A stretch of 64,000 bases of DNA from Panicum virgatum (GCF_016808335.1 NC_053153.1:28754090-28818089), one strand, 5' to 3'. Positions 9,228 through 20,666 are shown, numbered from the stretch's first letter. Numbers and translations are program-made. The notes: generated from the letters alone by a model not told the origin.

Positions 9228-12200
9228 TGTAACACCCGGTTCATAAAAGGACATAAACCGAGCAATCATATACGTGCCAGGATCAAGTCACACGTATATA
9301 CAATAGAATGAATAGTATACCACAGCATATATCACGTAAAAAGATATAATAAATCAAATATGAATGTTATTTATTACATAAATGACAAAATGTCTGATAC
9401 AGCGGAAGCGTAAAGCATAACGAAGCCTCTCGGAAGCTGGGCACCACAGGGACGTCGACTGGGAGATGAACGCCTAGAAGTCCTCGTACTCCTGGTAGCT
9501 CCGGGTGAACTCCCTCGCGTCGGCAGGAACTGAGCAGCAGTAGAGTATCCCCAAGAGGAAAAAGAGTAGAGTAGGCAAGAGTGAGTACACAACTTGTACT
9601 CAACAAGTATAACACAAACTATGAGGCTCTAAGGTTGGCTGACTCAACTGCATTAGCTTTTAATCTTGACAAAATTTTATTAAAGCTATTTACTACAAGT
9701 TGATGAATTACCATACACCAGTTACATAGTAATTAATCAAAATTAATTATGAACTACTGAGAACCAAACCAAACCAACCACCCGGGGAAACCTGCCTCGT
9801 CAAAGGAAGATAACCCCACTAATCAAAAGGAGGATCTGGGCCGCTCAAGACCATGAGCACGGCTAGTATACCAGTTTTACACTCTGCAGAGGTTGCACAT
9901 CTTTACCCACAAGTCGTGAGCTACGCTAGTTGTTCATCACACTTCCTTAGGTGAGATGACTAGCAAACTCACTACGAGGCCGTTACAAAGGATCACGTTG
10001 GTAAGGTGTAACCGCTAAGGATTCAGGCAATGCAACGATGGTGCCCATCTCGAGGGGTACACAGACCAAGCCTCGTAGCCTGGGGACCATTGAAGCTCGA
10101 CTCCCCTCGTGCCCCGTTGGTAAGTTACTCCCGAACCAAAATAACCTAATTAGTAAGCCAAGACCGTCCCATTCCAGTCTTGTGGTAGCGCTGTTGTCCC
10201 AGGTTGTCGCTCTATGAACTGGTCCTTATGGAGAGTGGCCAACCCAGCAGTAAGCACCATGCTGGCCCCCTAAACCATGTTTCTAACAAAACCATTTTAA
10301 CGAGACGTGAGCCCCTCAAACGGGCCACTCCCAGAATTAAGTTGCATATACCATTAATCAAATTAATTTAAAAGGACCAGGTGTGTTATAGCGTGGCACC
10401 TAGCACAACTAACCAAAATGCAACCCAAGGGATATATATAAAGGATATAAAGTGGCTAGGAAATCCTTATAGGCATACAGTATTAAAACACAGTATGAAA
10501 ATGTATTTAAAGTGATAGGTGGTGTTCATGTTATACTTGCCTTCCTCAAAGTTCTCCTACTACTCAAACTGCTCTGAAGATGGTGTCTGCTCCGTGTACT
10601 GGTACTCCTCCGAAGGATCAACGTCTACTCACGAACACGTGGCCAAAAACAAGTCCAGCACAAACACATACATGCAAACAAGAGCAAACACTAAGAAACA
10701 GTACAACAATACATAAAAACAACGAATAAAACTAAGCTAGAACTATTCTACGCGTTACAACGATCGCGTGGATATAAAGAACGCCTAAAACGGAGATAGA
10801 ACGCGAAAACTAGGCCTAAAACAAGGTCCAGGGGTTTAACTGCGAGAAAAACTAAGTTTCTAGGGGTTTTCTGCAAAAACCGAGGGTCTAAACGTAATTA
10901 AACATTAGTTCTAGGGTCTAACGTGCAAAACTGCCAAGGGTGGACGGCGGGTTCTAATTTAAAGAAACTCAGGGGGGTCCGTGCAAAGTTCTGGGCCTAT
11001 CTGGAATTAGTTTTGAACTGACCAGGAGCGTGGGTTCAATACAAGGAAACGCAGGGTCTGTTTTGCAAAACGGCCAAGGCGAAGCGATATGCGCGGCTCT
11101 GATCCATCGGATCGGGATCTCGCGGCTCAGATTAAAAGGGTTAGAGATCTAATCGGGGCTATTGGTTTTGGATCGAGTGGCTGAGATGCTTCGCGCGCGG
11201 GAGCGGCGGCGGTAGGTCACCGGAGCTCTGCTCCGCGGCGGGGGGGGGGGTCGCCGGGGTTGGCCAAACCGGTGCCCCAGGGGTCAATTCGACCCGGCTC
11301 TAGATCTAGGATGGACTACGCGCCATGCGTAGTCCACCTGGGGCTTTTGCGGGCCTCGGGGAGGTCCGTGGCGGCGTGCGCACCGGCGGCGGCGAGTTTG
11401 TGCGGCGGCGCTTGCCGGCGTGCTTGTTCAGGCAACTATAGGGACGCTGCGGCCTACAAGAGCTTGCGCAGAAGGGAAAACAGTGTGTGTTGATGCTTAC
11501 CGGGGGTCCGAACGGGCTGGCGTGGCCGTGCAGGGTGGACAGCGACGACGTCGAGCAGCGGGTCGCCGGCGGCGCTCGTGGGGGTGGCCGCTGAAGGGGT
11601 GCGCCGGGCCTGCTGATCAACGAAGGAGGTCCGCACGGGCCCTGTGAAGGTCTACAAGGGGTCAGAAGGGACTGGGCTTCGCCGGCGGCGAGAAATCGGG
11701 GCGGCGGCCGTGTTACCTGCAGCGGCGGCTCCAAGGGAAATTCCCGGGTGTGGCGCGGCGCAGAGGGCTGAGGAGATGGCCGGTGGTGCTCCTGGTGCCA
11801 AGGCGGCGATCCTGCGGTGGTCCTTGATGGCAGCAGAGGTCTAGGGCGCTGGCAGCACGGCGGCGCAGAGCTCTGCTCTACTCTGAGATTCAAGGCGGCG
11901 GTGGCTTGGGTTTGGGGGTGCGCTGGTGGATGGGAGGGGGCGCAGGGGATCGCGGGCGGTTTAAAGGAGGCGGGCCGGAGATCTCGGGGTCCGGGCTCGG
12001 GAAGGAAGGCCGCGGTGGTTTCGGCCGGAGATCTCGGCCGGTCCGTTGCGCGGGCGAGGAACGGGGAAGAAGGAGGAGCTGTCGGGTGGGGTCAGCCTGT
12101 CAGCGAGGGGAGGGGGACGCGTGCGGGAGTGCCGCTGACTGGTGGGGGCGGCCGCGGGTGCTGGTCTGCGCTTGCGCCGAGCGTGGGGAGGGAGGCTAGG

Positions 12201-12654
12201 CCGTGGGTGCTGGTCTGCTGGGCCAGGGAGAGAGGAGGGCGCGCGCGTGGGAGCGCTGGGCTACGGGGTGAGCGGAGAGAGGGAGCTGGGCCTAGCGCTG
12301 GGCCGTGCGGAAGGGGGAAAAGAGAGCTGGGCCGCGGGGCTTGGATTGGGTTGCCATTTGGGTTTTGGGCTGGTTTGGGGTTTGGGTTTCTTTTCCTATT
12401 TCTTATCTCTTTTTCTAATTCAAACCAACTAAACCTATTTGAATTCAAATTTGAATTTGAAATCAAACCGCACTCAATCAAACAAAATTATGCACCAGCA
12501 TGAATGCAACAACAAATTTTAAATTAGACAAATTTTATTTACTTGTGGAACAAAAATTAGATTAAATGCGAGCCTAAACACAATAAACCTTAGAAATTTA
12601 ATTAAAGCCAATTAAATTTATTATTATATAGGAAAATTAAATTAGGGTGTTACA
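9228..12654 (-). repeat. Gy2 3' LTR (about 3.4 kb)
   Basis: In minus sense it begins TGTAACACCCTAATT at 12654 and ends CCGGGTGTTACA at 9228, so both termini carry the inverted TGTAACACC. It contains a strongly GC-rich block at about 11160-12330 and the GTACTCAACAAG segment near 9590. The length is large but known for gypsy LTRs of grasses. Long ORFs in the GC-rich block are composition artefacts. Confidence 0.85.
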
Positions 12655-12674
12655 AATCCTACCCCCTTATAGGA
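12655..12674 (-). other. Gy2 polypurine tract
   Basis: In minus sense this reads TATAAGGGGGTAGGATT immediately before the LTR start TGTAACACC. It primes plus-strand DNA synthesis in LTR elements. Confidence 0.75.
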
Positions 12675-12711
12675 ATCTCGCCCCGAGATTCTGGGCTGGC
12701 TAGCAAAGAGA

Positions 12712-13409
12712 TCAGGATATGTCTTCATCAACTCCTCTGAATTCAGACACCACGCGAATACCATCTGTGGGTCTAGCCTCCATCTGATGAAGAAAACCAG
12801 AAGGCTCTGTAGCACCGACTGTCACCTCTTGGCCATCAGATGTTGACAAGTGAACTGACCGCTGAGCACAATCAATACGGACTCCCCACTTGGCAAGAGT
12901 ATCCATTCCCAGAATCACATCAATGCCCTTGGTGTCTATCACCATCAGATTTGCACTGAACTTTACCCCCCTATGGAAACACTGACTCTGGGGCAGAAGA
13001 TATGAGACCTCAATTGTCCTCCAGGTGAAGATACTAACATGCACCTCTTTAATGTGCTAGTACGAATACCATGGTTCTCGACAAAAGACTGTGAAATAAA
13101 GGAATGCGTAGCACCAGTATCAAAAAGCACCGTAGCTGGATATGAGTTGACCATGGATGTACCAATAACCACGTTCGGAGACTCGGCCGCTGACTCGGCC
13201 ATCACATGGTTCACCTTCCCCTGTCGTGGTGCCCTGGGTTGGGCTGGGCGCCCCTGCTGTCCTGCCTGCCGTGGAGCCGGTGGAAGGCGCTTCTGTGGAC
13301 AACCTTTGGCATAATGACCTTTTTGCCCGCATTTGTAGCACATGCGGTGGTGGTGAATGGCGCTACCTGGTTGACCTCCCTGTGAACTTAACATCACATC
13401 TTGCATCAT
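12712..13409 (-). pseudogene. Gy2 gag C-terminus and aspartic protease, frameshifted
   Basis: The first part carries a CCHC knuckle (CYKCGQKGHYAKGC) and the protease active site LFDTGATHSFIS. At a G-run (minus sense, about 12965-12970) the frame ends early. The following protease part (NLMVIDTKGIDVILGMDTLAKW) continues in another frame to 12712, consistent with a 1-nt homopolymer slip. Normally this is followed by RT; here it goes directly to the polypurine tract, so RT to integrase was lost by an internal deletion. Confidence 0.85.
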
Positions 13410-14092
13410 TTCTGCTGCTTCCTTTTTGGACTCCTTGCGGCCGCGTGGCTGATCACATTCATAGTGATAGTCAACCCATCAACATAATCATAGAGTGCTT
13501 GGTTCTTGACCTGTGTATCTCTAGAGCACTCAGGATCCTTTCTCTTCTGGATGGTCTGTAGCTCATCGACCGATGGGGAGTCAAGGAAAAGGGAATCCTC
13601 TGCTAGCTGCTCTTGATGGGACATCTTTCTCTTTGTACTGGAGAACAATCTCTGGTTCCTCCTAGTTGTGGCTTCTTCTTCAGTCGCACGAACTTGACAA
13701 CAAGGAACGCATAGAATTGGCAACACGGGCAAGCTTTCTCACCATTCTTCGGGTGGTATGTTGTTTGCAAAGACTGATCTTGTACCGTTATTGGTTGCTC
13801 CACGGAAACTGTTGCATGAACACCATCACCCATTGCACTATCTTCAAGGCCTTTTTGTTCTGCCGACATCTGAGCTGGGTAAAGAGGAAACACAGGTAAG
13901 GTCAAGAAAGAGAGAAAAACTCCACTATTTAAGGTTCTATCTTATCTAGACAACACTGCCCATGCATCACTGCTGCTAACTCAAGATAGGTGTTACATAA
14001 ATCCGAAAAAAAGGGAACTGTAGCATAACTCTTCTGCCTCATCTGAGAGATTCTCAAATTCTCATGTACTATCTGTAGGCCGAGGTGTCACA
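13410..14092 (-). other. Gy2 5' remnant, unresolved
   Basis: This lies between the gag zinc-knuckle region and the right terminus TGTGACACCTCGG. It contains short minus-strand frames, one with a CPCC motif, that I cannot assign, and no recognisable 5' LTR copy or primer site. It may be sequence of a second element or captured DNA. Confidence 0.4.
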
Positions 14093-14550
14093 GCAGCTGT
14101 AGCTCAGCATGCCATGCCACCACCACATTCTCCAGTACAGCAGCAGTGGGCTCCTCTAGCTGGCTACTTTGACCCTTACTTTGCATCCATGCAGGAGAGC
14201 ATGTCCTCTCAGATTGCGAGGTTGGCTAGTCAGATGACCTCAACTTCCAGAACATGCAGCAACAGATGTTCCAGCCTATGATGGCTCAGATGCAGGGGGT
14301 TCAGGAGAGTTTACACTCAGACATAGCAGTCTTGGACTCCCGCTTTGAGGATTTGCCCTCTTCTGAGCAGTTTGAGCAGCTTGAGCAGAGGCAGCAGCAG
14401 CTAGAGCAGCGCTTTGATACTTTTAGCACAGCCTTCACCGGGTTTTCTGACCACTTCTACTCAGTGTTCCCGACTCCAGTGCCGCCTCCAGAGTTCTACC
14501 CGCACCAGCCATTCTACCCACCGCCACCTCCTCCACCACCGATGGATTGA

Positions 14551-15174
14551 CGTTCTTGGCAATTGATGCCAAAGGGGGGAAAGGAGCTTTGGAGTGCTTG
14601 GATCTAGGGGGAGCTCATGGACTTCACATGGAAATCATTCGCTTTCGGCTTCCGCTTGCTACTCGTGTTTATTTGTGTTGAACTATTGCATTACATGTTT
14701 ATGATTTGTGTCTTGCATGAACTCGGTTTGTGATTTGTGGTTGGATTTGAACATTTGGTTTGTAATGTGTGATGAACTATGTTGATTTGTGTTACTCTTA
14801 TCTATTTATGTTCATCTTGTGGTTGTGAGGTTATGCTAACTAAGCTAAAATTCATATCATATATATATATATCTTGTATCTTCTATGCCTCGATTTCCAC
14901 TTGTAGGGAAAACTCCGTCAAAATTTTCAAATTTCATATATATGTGCTGTTGGTATTCATTCAAATTTATATGCACATATCAAGGGGGAGTTCTCTCTAC
15001 TCATCGAACTTGGTGAATTTATTCATACCATATTCTGAAATTTTCAAGAAAAATGAGTAAGTTCTTCCAAAGTTCAATTCCAAGTCCACATTATGCCTAG
15101 TGTATAAAGTTGACTTAAACACTTTTATCATTCCAAAATTTAGTGTTGTCATCAATTACCAAAAAGGGGGAGAT
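14551..15174 (+). other. Element A 3' untranslated region and polypurine tract
   Basis: This is non-coding T-rich sequence after the ORF stop. It ends with AAAAAGGGGGAGAT (15161-15174) directly before the LTR start TGAAAGC, a classic SIRE/Maximus polypurine tract. Confidence 0.8.
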
Positions 15175-16820
15175 TGAAAGCATCTAGGCCCCTAATTCTA
15201 GTTTTGGTAATTAATGACAACGATTTGTGGATTAAAAATTTCATTCGAGATAATGAGCATAGGTTGATCCACGAATGAAAGGGATTTGGTTGTGAACGTG
15301 TGAAGTTTGGAGATCATATGCAAAGCTCGGGCTCAAGGCAAAGGTATAAAATAGGGCTTTTGTATTTTACCGGTCACAAGGCGTTTAGTGGATGAAAAGT
15401 GACCAGATTTGTTGGATAGATAGTCATACTATCAAGAGGAGTTGTGTACTCGTGCTTGACGGGTCTTTAGTGCCATTTTGCTCAAAATGTCTAGGTGCAT
15501 GCATGAGGGCTAACGACACTTTGACAAGATTTGAAAAAGAACAAGTTTGAGAGCTGACTGCACAAGCGCGGACAGTCCGCTTCCTGGAGCGTGGACGGTC
15601 CGCACCCATACCAGAGAGCATGTTTGGCTCTGGTGGAAATTAGATGTGACTGGCGGACAGTCAAGCCCAAGTGGGCGGACGGTCCGCTGCTCTAACTCAA
15701 ATTGTACCAGCGAGGGTGTTTTCTCTAGTTGAGGCGATGATCTGTGTGGCGGACGGTCCGCCCCTGGGGTGAGGACGGTCTGCTGGCTATTTGACAATTT
15801 GTACCAGAGACATTGTTGTCTCTGGTGGTTTTCAAGGATGAACGGAGGACGGTCCGCCAGCTAATTTCAAAGTTGTACCAGAGACGATGTTCGTCTCTGG
15901 AGGTGTGGAACACATAGCTGCGGACAGTCCGCCCCTGGGGCGCGGACGGTCCGCCAGAGCTGTAATGGATAGTTCTAACACGCATTAAATGCACTCTGAC
16001 TCATTGGTTTATAACGGCGGATGGTCCGGTTTTTGTACCGCGGACGGTCCGCGACTTCGCAGAAAAGAGTGTAACGGCTAGTTTTTGAGGGGATGTCTAT
16101 ATATATCCAATGCCCGGCCATTGGGAGGCTCTCTTGGCCATTTGGACTGCATACTTGATACTATAGAGCTAAGGCATCCCTCTCTTACACACACTTGCTT
16201 AGAGATTGCATTCTTGAGAGTGTGAGGGCTTCCTAGTGCATTGCATCAAGAGTTTGAGCTTTGTGGCACTAGGGAAACTTCAAGCAAGCGTCATCGACTT
16301 GTTACTCTTGGGAGTTGCCGCTCCCTAGATGGTTTGGAGAAGAGGATTTCGTGGAGCTCCTCCAAGGAGATTGTTGAGGAGCCCCGATTTTGGTTGTGAG
16401 AGGTCTTGTGCTCACCTCACCGGAGTGGTGAAGAGCAACTCTAGTGGAATCGAGGTGTGGAGCGGTTCCTTGATTCAAGCCGGCTCAAGATCAAGAGGTT
16501 CTTGATAGAGGAGCGGTTGATTCTTGGAACCCACCTCAACGTGGATTAGGGGTGACCGGCAAGTCATCGACACCACGGGATAAATTCGTGTGTCAAGCTT
16601 GGTTACCTCTCTTGCTCACTTTAATTCTTGTTTTTACTTTGAGCAATTTACTTTACTAGATCTTAATTTGTATCTTGTCACCCTAGGTTGCAAACCCATT
16701 TAGATAGTAGTAGCATGACATAGGGCTTTCCTTTGTTACTAATTAAATTTCTCTAGTGTTGTTGGTTTTAGATTTTAAACCACCTATTCACCCCCTCTAG
16801 TCGGTGTTCTTGATCCTATA
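15175..16820 (+). repeat. Element A 3' LTR (1646 bp), complete
   Basis: It starts TGAAAGCATCTAG and ends GATCCTATA; the 5' LTR ends TACA, so the terminal CA has become TA. U3 carries boxes near 15567, 15590, 15672, 15747, 15846, 15919, 15939 and 16039, and hairpins near 15610, 15803 and 15877. TAACGGCTA lies at 16072-16080 and the TATA box at about 16098-16106. Confidence 0.93.
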
Positions 16821-17255
16821 GCGTGGAGCGCGTGGAGGCGACCGGGAGCGGGCGTGCGCGCGTGTGCGTGCGGGGAGCAGGGCGGCCCAGTGAGCGAGCT
16901 GCTCTGCAGCGCGTGGGAGAGGAGAGAGGGAAGGAAGGGAGGAGGAGGAGGAAAAAGGAAAAAGAAGGAAAAGGGAAAAGGGAAAAAGAAAAAGAAAAAA
17001 AGAGAAGGAGAGAGAGAAAGAGAGAGAGAGACGGCGGAAATCGCGGCAGCGACCACGGCCGGACGCGCACGCGTGCCGGTCGGGCGTGACGCGCGGGACG
17101 AGAGCGAACAGGGAGACGGGACAGCGATGGATCCGGATGTCGGGACTGTTTTTTCGAGAGATCGGGCGGGAAAGGTCTGAGCTCAACGATGACAGAGATT
17201 TGAAAATTTATTTTTAACGCGTGATTTATTTTGGTAAATTTTTCAGAATGTCACA
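16821..17255 (-). mobile_element. Gy1 5' LTR, upstream portion
   Basis: In minus sense it starts TGTGACATTCTG at 17255 and is cut by element A at 16820. It contains a GC-rich part and a purine-rich run. It joins a receptor-kinase frame at 17256. The remainder of this LTR is most likely 3756-4436. Confidence 0.6.
16917..17032 (+). repeat. Polypurine run of about 115 bp
   Basis: Almost uninterrupted A/G on the + strand inside the Gy1 LTR (GGAAAAAG, then GAGAGA units). It explains the overlapping Lys/Arg/Glu-rich and Ser/Phe-rich ORFs here, which I do not regard as genes. Confidence 0.85.
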
Positions 17256-17426
17256 GAGTGGCGCTGGTCCAGTTGTCGCGGAGGACGCCGAGAGGGTCGG
17301 TGAGCTGGGCTTTGAAATCCAGCAGGGCGGCGGCGTCGGTGTCGCTGCCGCTGGGCGAAGGAGCAGCGACGGCGGCCATGGTAGCCACTGCTAGCACCAG
17401 CAGCAGAGGACAACTGGGATGGGCAT
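17256..17426 (-). pseudogene. Receptor-like kinase N-terminus (signal peptide + LRRNT), truncated by Gy1
   Basis: In minus sense a hydrophobic segment (CPLLLVLAVATMAAVAA) is followed by SDTDAAALLDFKAQLTDP, then a short NW-containing tail. This is the typical start of Xa21/FLS2-type LRR receptor kinases of grasses. The reading frame ends exactly at the LTR of Gy1. An ATG at 17426 is one frame off the conserved part, suggesting a frameshift as well. Only about 55 residues remain. Cell-surface immune or developmental signalling would be the family role, but this copy cannot make a receptor. Confidence 0.8.
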
Positions 17427-17526
17427 GCTGGTGCAGTAATGCATTGAGCTGCAAAGCCACTGCGAACGCTCCCAGGAGCAGCTGGTCTATAGCCTTTAGT
17501 GCTGTGAATGAGAGTGCTTTGATCTC

Positions 17527-17562
<36 letters not shown>
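17527..17562 (+). repeat. (TG)n(TA)n microsatellite
   Basis: A TG run merges into a TA run, 36 bp in all, just upstream (minus sense) of the receptor-kinase fragment and next to the Harbinger terminus. Confidence 0.95.
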
Positions 17563-17759
17563 AAATAGAGGGCCGGGCAGACTGACTTCAACGGAGCTCA
17601 TGCAAATGCATATGCAGCTATATAATATAATAAAATGCATGGCGCTGGTAACTTTGCATTGCCAAATCGTTCTCCAACGGAGAATGCATATCTAACACAC
17701 ATTTTGCACTTGCGGAGAGAGGAAATGTAAAAATACGTTCTCTCTCTCCTCAAACGCAT

Positions 17760-18276
17760 CTCTGCTCGCAGCTCGCACCAACCGTCAAGAAGCGGAAGGC
17801 GACTCCGGCCTGGCGAAGTGAGTGAAGCTAGTTCACTCCGGGGAGACTAGGAAGTACGGCGCGGTTGTCCGACGGCCGGCGACGAGATCAACCACCAGTG
17901 CAGCTGCTGCAGCTTCGGCGGATCTTGAAGAGCACAGGTACACTGCTTTCGATTCCCAATCGTGGAGCAAAATAGATCCATGGGTTGCAGGCATGTGCAT
18001 GTCGAATTGTATTTGGGGAAGGACAGAAGTTGGATTTAGGGGACCAGCAAGATCTGTCGCTAGATTTCCTATTATTTCAGTTCGCCATTGTTTTAGATCT
18101 AGACACTCATTTTTTTGTGTGTGTGATTTGAGGATTGGTTAATGGTGCTGCTTTTCCTGCAATATCGAGCATGACAGAGTGCTTCTCTTGCTGCTTCTGC
18201 AACTTTCGTACTTGTTTAGTACTTAAAATCTTAATTGTGTCCCAACTGATGTTTCTGCATATATGTAATTTACAGT
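17760..18276 (+). other. Harbinger ORF1 leader with a probable 5'UTR intron
   Basis: GAGCACAG|GTACAC near 17938 fits a donor. TAATTTACAG before 18275 fits an acceptor two bases before the ATG. Small ORFs here have no family features. The promoter should lie between the terminal repeat and about 17760. Confidence 0.45.
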
Positions 18277-19582
18277 ATGGAACGTCAGTATCTCAATTTC
18301 GGAGGACAAAGCTCTCAGAGACAGCCATTTTATGTTTCTAATCAATTTCTACATCAGTTTGCTACATCCCAACAGAATTATGAGTACCCTAGCAGTCAGG
18401 AGGTGCAAAATTCTTCACAGTACAATTTTGTTATGCCAACACAACCATTGCCATCCCCTACACAAGCATATTCTAGGACTACTGGAGGTGATGATCAGGA
18501 CATAGAGGAAGTTCGCCGTCCAACAACCAAAAGAAAGGGCAAGGAGAAGGAAGTTCCTCGGAGGGGTAGTAATTTTTCCAAGGAAGAGGATGTTGTCTTA
18601 TGCTCTGCATGGCTGAACGTCAGCATAGATCCCATAATAGGTGACATTATTAGTCTATTTAATAAATCTTCCTAATTGATTTTGTACCTAACATGTAACG
18701 TCTTTGAATGAGCAGGAGCTGGACAGAGTCAAGGAGGTTTCTACAAAAGGATGCATGAGTACTTCAATGCGAACAAGCCACAAGGTAGCACAAGAAGTCA
18801 AAATGCTATACAAAACATATGGCTATTGGTCCAGAAATGTGTTAACAAGTTCTGTGGCATAAAGTCAGCTATTGATCGGAGGCATGAGAGTGGTAAGAAC
18901 GAGGCAGACAGGGTATGTGACTCATTTCCCAAATGTAAACAATTTTCCAACTAATTCTTTGTATTTTTGTGACCTATGAAATTTTGGACCTTGAATGTAT
19001 TTTTAGATTGAGGATGCAATCAACATGTACGAAAGGAAGGAACCATTCCAGTTCCTTCACTGCTGGAAAATTTTGAGAGACCAAGCAAAATGGAACGACA
19101 AGCTACTGGAGCTCAACAATAATGGAGGGAAAATCAATGAAGACAATGTGGCTGAACCAGGTTGCGAGGGCGAACTTCCATCTGAAAACAATGTGCATGA
19201 TAGGCCAGAGGGTCGAGATACTGCCAAACGTAGAAGCAGAAGGGAATCTGAATCATCTGCCAGCACTGCATTTGAAGTCCTACAGCGCATACATGACAAC
19301 AGGGAGAAGAGCCAGCTGAAAGAAGAGGAACAACTACAACAAATTTTGAATAGGAAAGATGAGAAGTTGAACCTACAAAGGGCGGTGCTCAAAGTCCATA
19401 TGGACGCCATAGAGTTGAAAAAGCAGGCAAGAGAGGAGGACTTGTTGCTTCGAAAACAGGAACATGAGCTGCTGGCCAAGCAAACCGAGGCCCAGCTGCT
19501 CACAACTGAGGCAGGCATCATGGCAGTTGATCTGGAAAAAGTGGCACCACATTTCAAGGAATATTACATCGGCATGCAGTGA
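18277..19582 (+). CDS. PIF/Harbinger ORF1, Myb/SANT-like DNA-binding protein, three exons
   Basis: Predicted join is 18277-18640, 18716-18912 and 19007-19582, 1137 nt or 378 aa. Introns have GT..AG ends (ATAATAG|GTGACA … AGCAG|GAGC; GACAGG|GTATGT … TTTTAG|ATTG), and the frame stays open across both. The N-terminus is Gln/Ser-rich, followed by a basic patch (KRKGKEKEVPRR). A Myb/SANT-like region starts near residue 105 (NFSKEEDVVLCSAWLNVSID) and runs through a GFYKRM..YFN and W..KF motif to FLHCWKILRD. The C-terminal third is a charged coiled coil. In this family ORF1 binds the terminal repeats and brings the transposase to the nucleus. No lesion is visible. Confidence 0.82.
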
Positions 19583-19679
19583 CAACGTCACGGATTTGGA
19601 TCTTCTAGCAGCAATAATTCTTGACAGCAACATGTTGCCTACTTGAACTATTGTGTTTTCATTATTCTGTACTGATGTA

Positions 19680-20666
19680 CTACTTGTGTTTGTTGTTAAC
19701 TGGAGCACCAAAAGACTTAACCATGGTGGCCCAATATAGATATATTCCATCTGCTACATAGTATCCTAAACTGTAAGTGTTGCCGTTGACATTGAACTCC
19801 ACTTCAGGAGCTCTTCCATTAGCCAAATCATCAAATAGAGGTGATCGTTGCAACACGTTGATATCATTGTGCGAACCAGGCATTCCAAAGAAAGCATGCC
19901 AGATTCGGAGATCTTTTGTTGCCACAGCTTCTAATATAACAGTTGGTTTCCCTTTGTGCCCCTTGTACATGCCATGACGGGCTGTTGGGTAATTAGCCCA
20001 CTCCCAATGCATACAATCTATACTACCCAATATCCCTGGAAAACCTCGAGCTACATTCACCTGCAGAATGTGCTGCACTTCCTCCTGTGTTGGAGGTCGG
20101 AGCGACTCATCTCCAAACACTTCAATGATAGTTTCAACAAACTTCTTCAAGGTTTCCAGGACAGTGCTTTCACCTATTTTCAAATGATCGTCTAAACAAT
20201 CAGCTGGACCTCCATTTGCTAGCATCTTTATGGACACCGTGCACTTGTGGACAGGAGTGAACCCTTCCACACCAACACAATCATGTTTCTTTCGAAAGTA
20301 TGGATTGGCAGCAGCAACACGATCAACAATTTCAAGAAACAAATCTTGCTTCATTCGAAACCTACATTCTGACCATTTGTTAGGACAAACAACAATTGAG
20401 TGACGAACCCAATAAAAATTGAGAAATTACCTTCTCCTAAAGTGATCCTCATTGTACAGAGGGCGTGGAACGAAGTAATCAGCCATTAATCTTTTGTCTG
20501 CCCCAGCTCTGTCACGTTTATATACTCTGTGTCCCAGAACAGAGCCACCCCACTTGCGCTTTCGTGGAACCAGCGACAGAGCAACGGCGGCGGAGATCTC
20601 ATCGTCATCATCCCTTGGATCAGCATTACTTCCAAAACACGAAAGGCGAATGTACCTCGAGGCCAT
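19680..20666 (-). pseudogene. PIF/Harbinger DDE transposase, C-terminally truncated
   Basis: Two exons: 20666-20431 and 20361-19680 (AGAAG|GTAATT … AATGTAG|G), 918 nt or 305 aa. The junction gives a continuous HFRRRFRMKQDLFL. The first catalytic Asp is in GSIDCMHWEW (about residue 194) and the second in GSHNDINVL (about residue 244). The protein stops soon after YYVADGIY..WATMVKSFG, before the segment that supplies the third acidic residue (usually in a KDVERAFGVL-type motif). Nothing resembling that segment is found between 19583 and 19680. The catalytic triad is therefore incomplete, and cut-and-paste activity is not expected. It converges on ORF1 with 97 bp between stop codons. Confidence 0.85.

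Larger units (their letters stand above)
9228..14092 (-). mobile_element. Gy2: rearranged Tekay-like gypsy element inside element A
   Basis: It is flanked by perfect GCAGC duplications (9223-9227 and 14093-14097). The host frame continues across when element plus one duplicate is removed, so the insertion is well supported. In minus sense it has a polypurine tract and 3' LTR at the left (9228-12654), gag-protease (12712-13409), and a right terminus beginning TGTGACACCTCGG. RT, RNase H and integrase are missing. The right terminus does not match the start of the 3' LTR beyond about 9 bp, so the two ends come from different sequences. Confidence 0.8.
8082..14550 (+). pseudogene. Transposase_32-like ('putative plant transposon protein') ORF of element A, interrupted by Gy2
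   Basis: The frame runs 8082-9227 and resumes at 14098 after Gy2 and one copy of its 5-bp duplication. Two in-frame stops (TAA 8404-8406; TGA about 8629, probably a former Trp codon) and a 1-nt frameshift near 14240 disable it. The protein starts with a basic then acidic segment, followed by the LxxF..H..DWNETVIRQFYA and globular region I associate with the Pfam putative plant transposon protein family. It ends with a Gln-rich coiled coil (about 14254-14450) and a Pro-rich tail to the stop at 14548-14550. Its role is unknown. It occupies the position where pol or an env-like ORF would lie. Family assignment is by recognition only. Confidence 0.65.
4437..16820 (+). mobile_element. Copia element A: defective SIRE/Maximus-type element, 5'-truncated and chimeric
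   Basis: The structure is a truncated 5' LTR (4437-5180), primer site, gag, protease and start of integrase, a non-pol segment, a Transposase_32-like ORF (split by Gy2), a polypurine tract and a full 3' LTR (15175-16820). Without Gy2 the internal part is only about 5.1 kb and has no reverse transcriptase or RNase H, so it is non-autonomous. The left edge is a deletion breakpoint, so no target duplication can be checked; GCGTG follows the right edge. Confidence 0.85.
1..17255 (-). mobile_element. Gy1: minus-strand gypsy-type LTR element, 5' part, carrying nested insertions
   Basis: I infer one minus-strand LTR element. Its 5' LTR starts TGTGACATTC at 17255 and ends in CA at 3756. It is followed by an initiator-Met-type primer site at 3741-3753 and then two related ORFs running left. 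Copia A (4437-16820) splits the LTR. LTR landmarks run in the same order as in the Gy2 LTR: AT-rich start, GC-rich middle, then a GTACTCA-rich part near the end. The element abuts a receptor-kinase reading frame at 17256; the adjacent GAGTG would be its target duplication, but the partner lies outside the window. The joining of the two LTR halves is inference. Confidence 0.6.

Noticed and set aside
9367..9615. Minus-strand ORFs near the left end of Gy2
   Set aside because: Inside the LTR, overlapping frames, no protein features.
11260..12503. Overlapping long ORFs on both strands (up to 228 codons)
   Set aside because: They lie in the GC-rich block of the Gy2 LTR, overlap in several frames, and show only low-complexity Gly/Ala/Arg/Pro composition.
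15424..15994. Arg/Thr/Val-rich ORFs (repeated RTVR/GRTVR words)
   Set aside because: These are readings of the CGGACGGTCCG boxes in the LTR, not proteins.
16784..17186. Lys/Glu-rich and Ser/Phe-rich ORFs
   Set aside because: Produced by the polypurine run and GC-rich LTR sequence.
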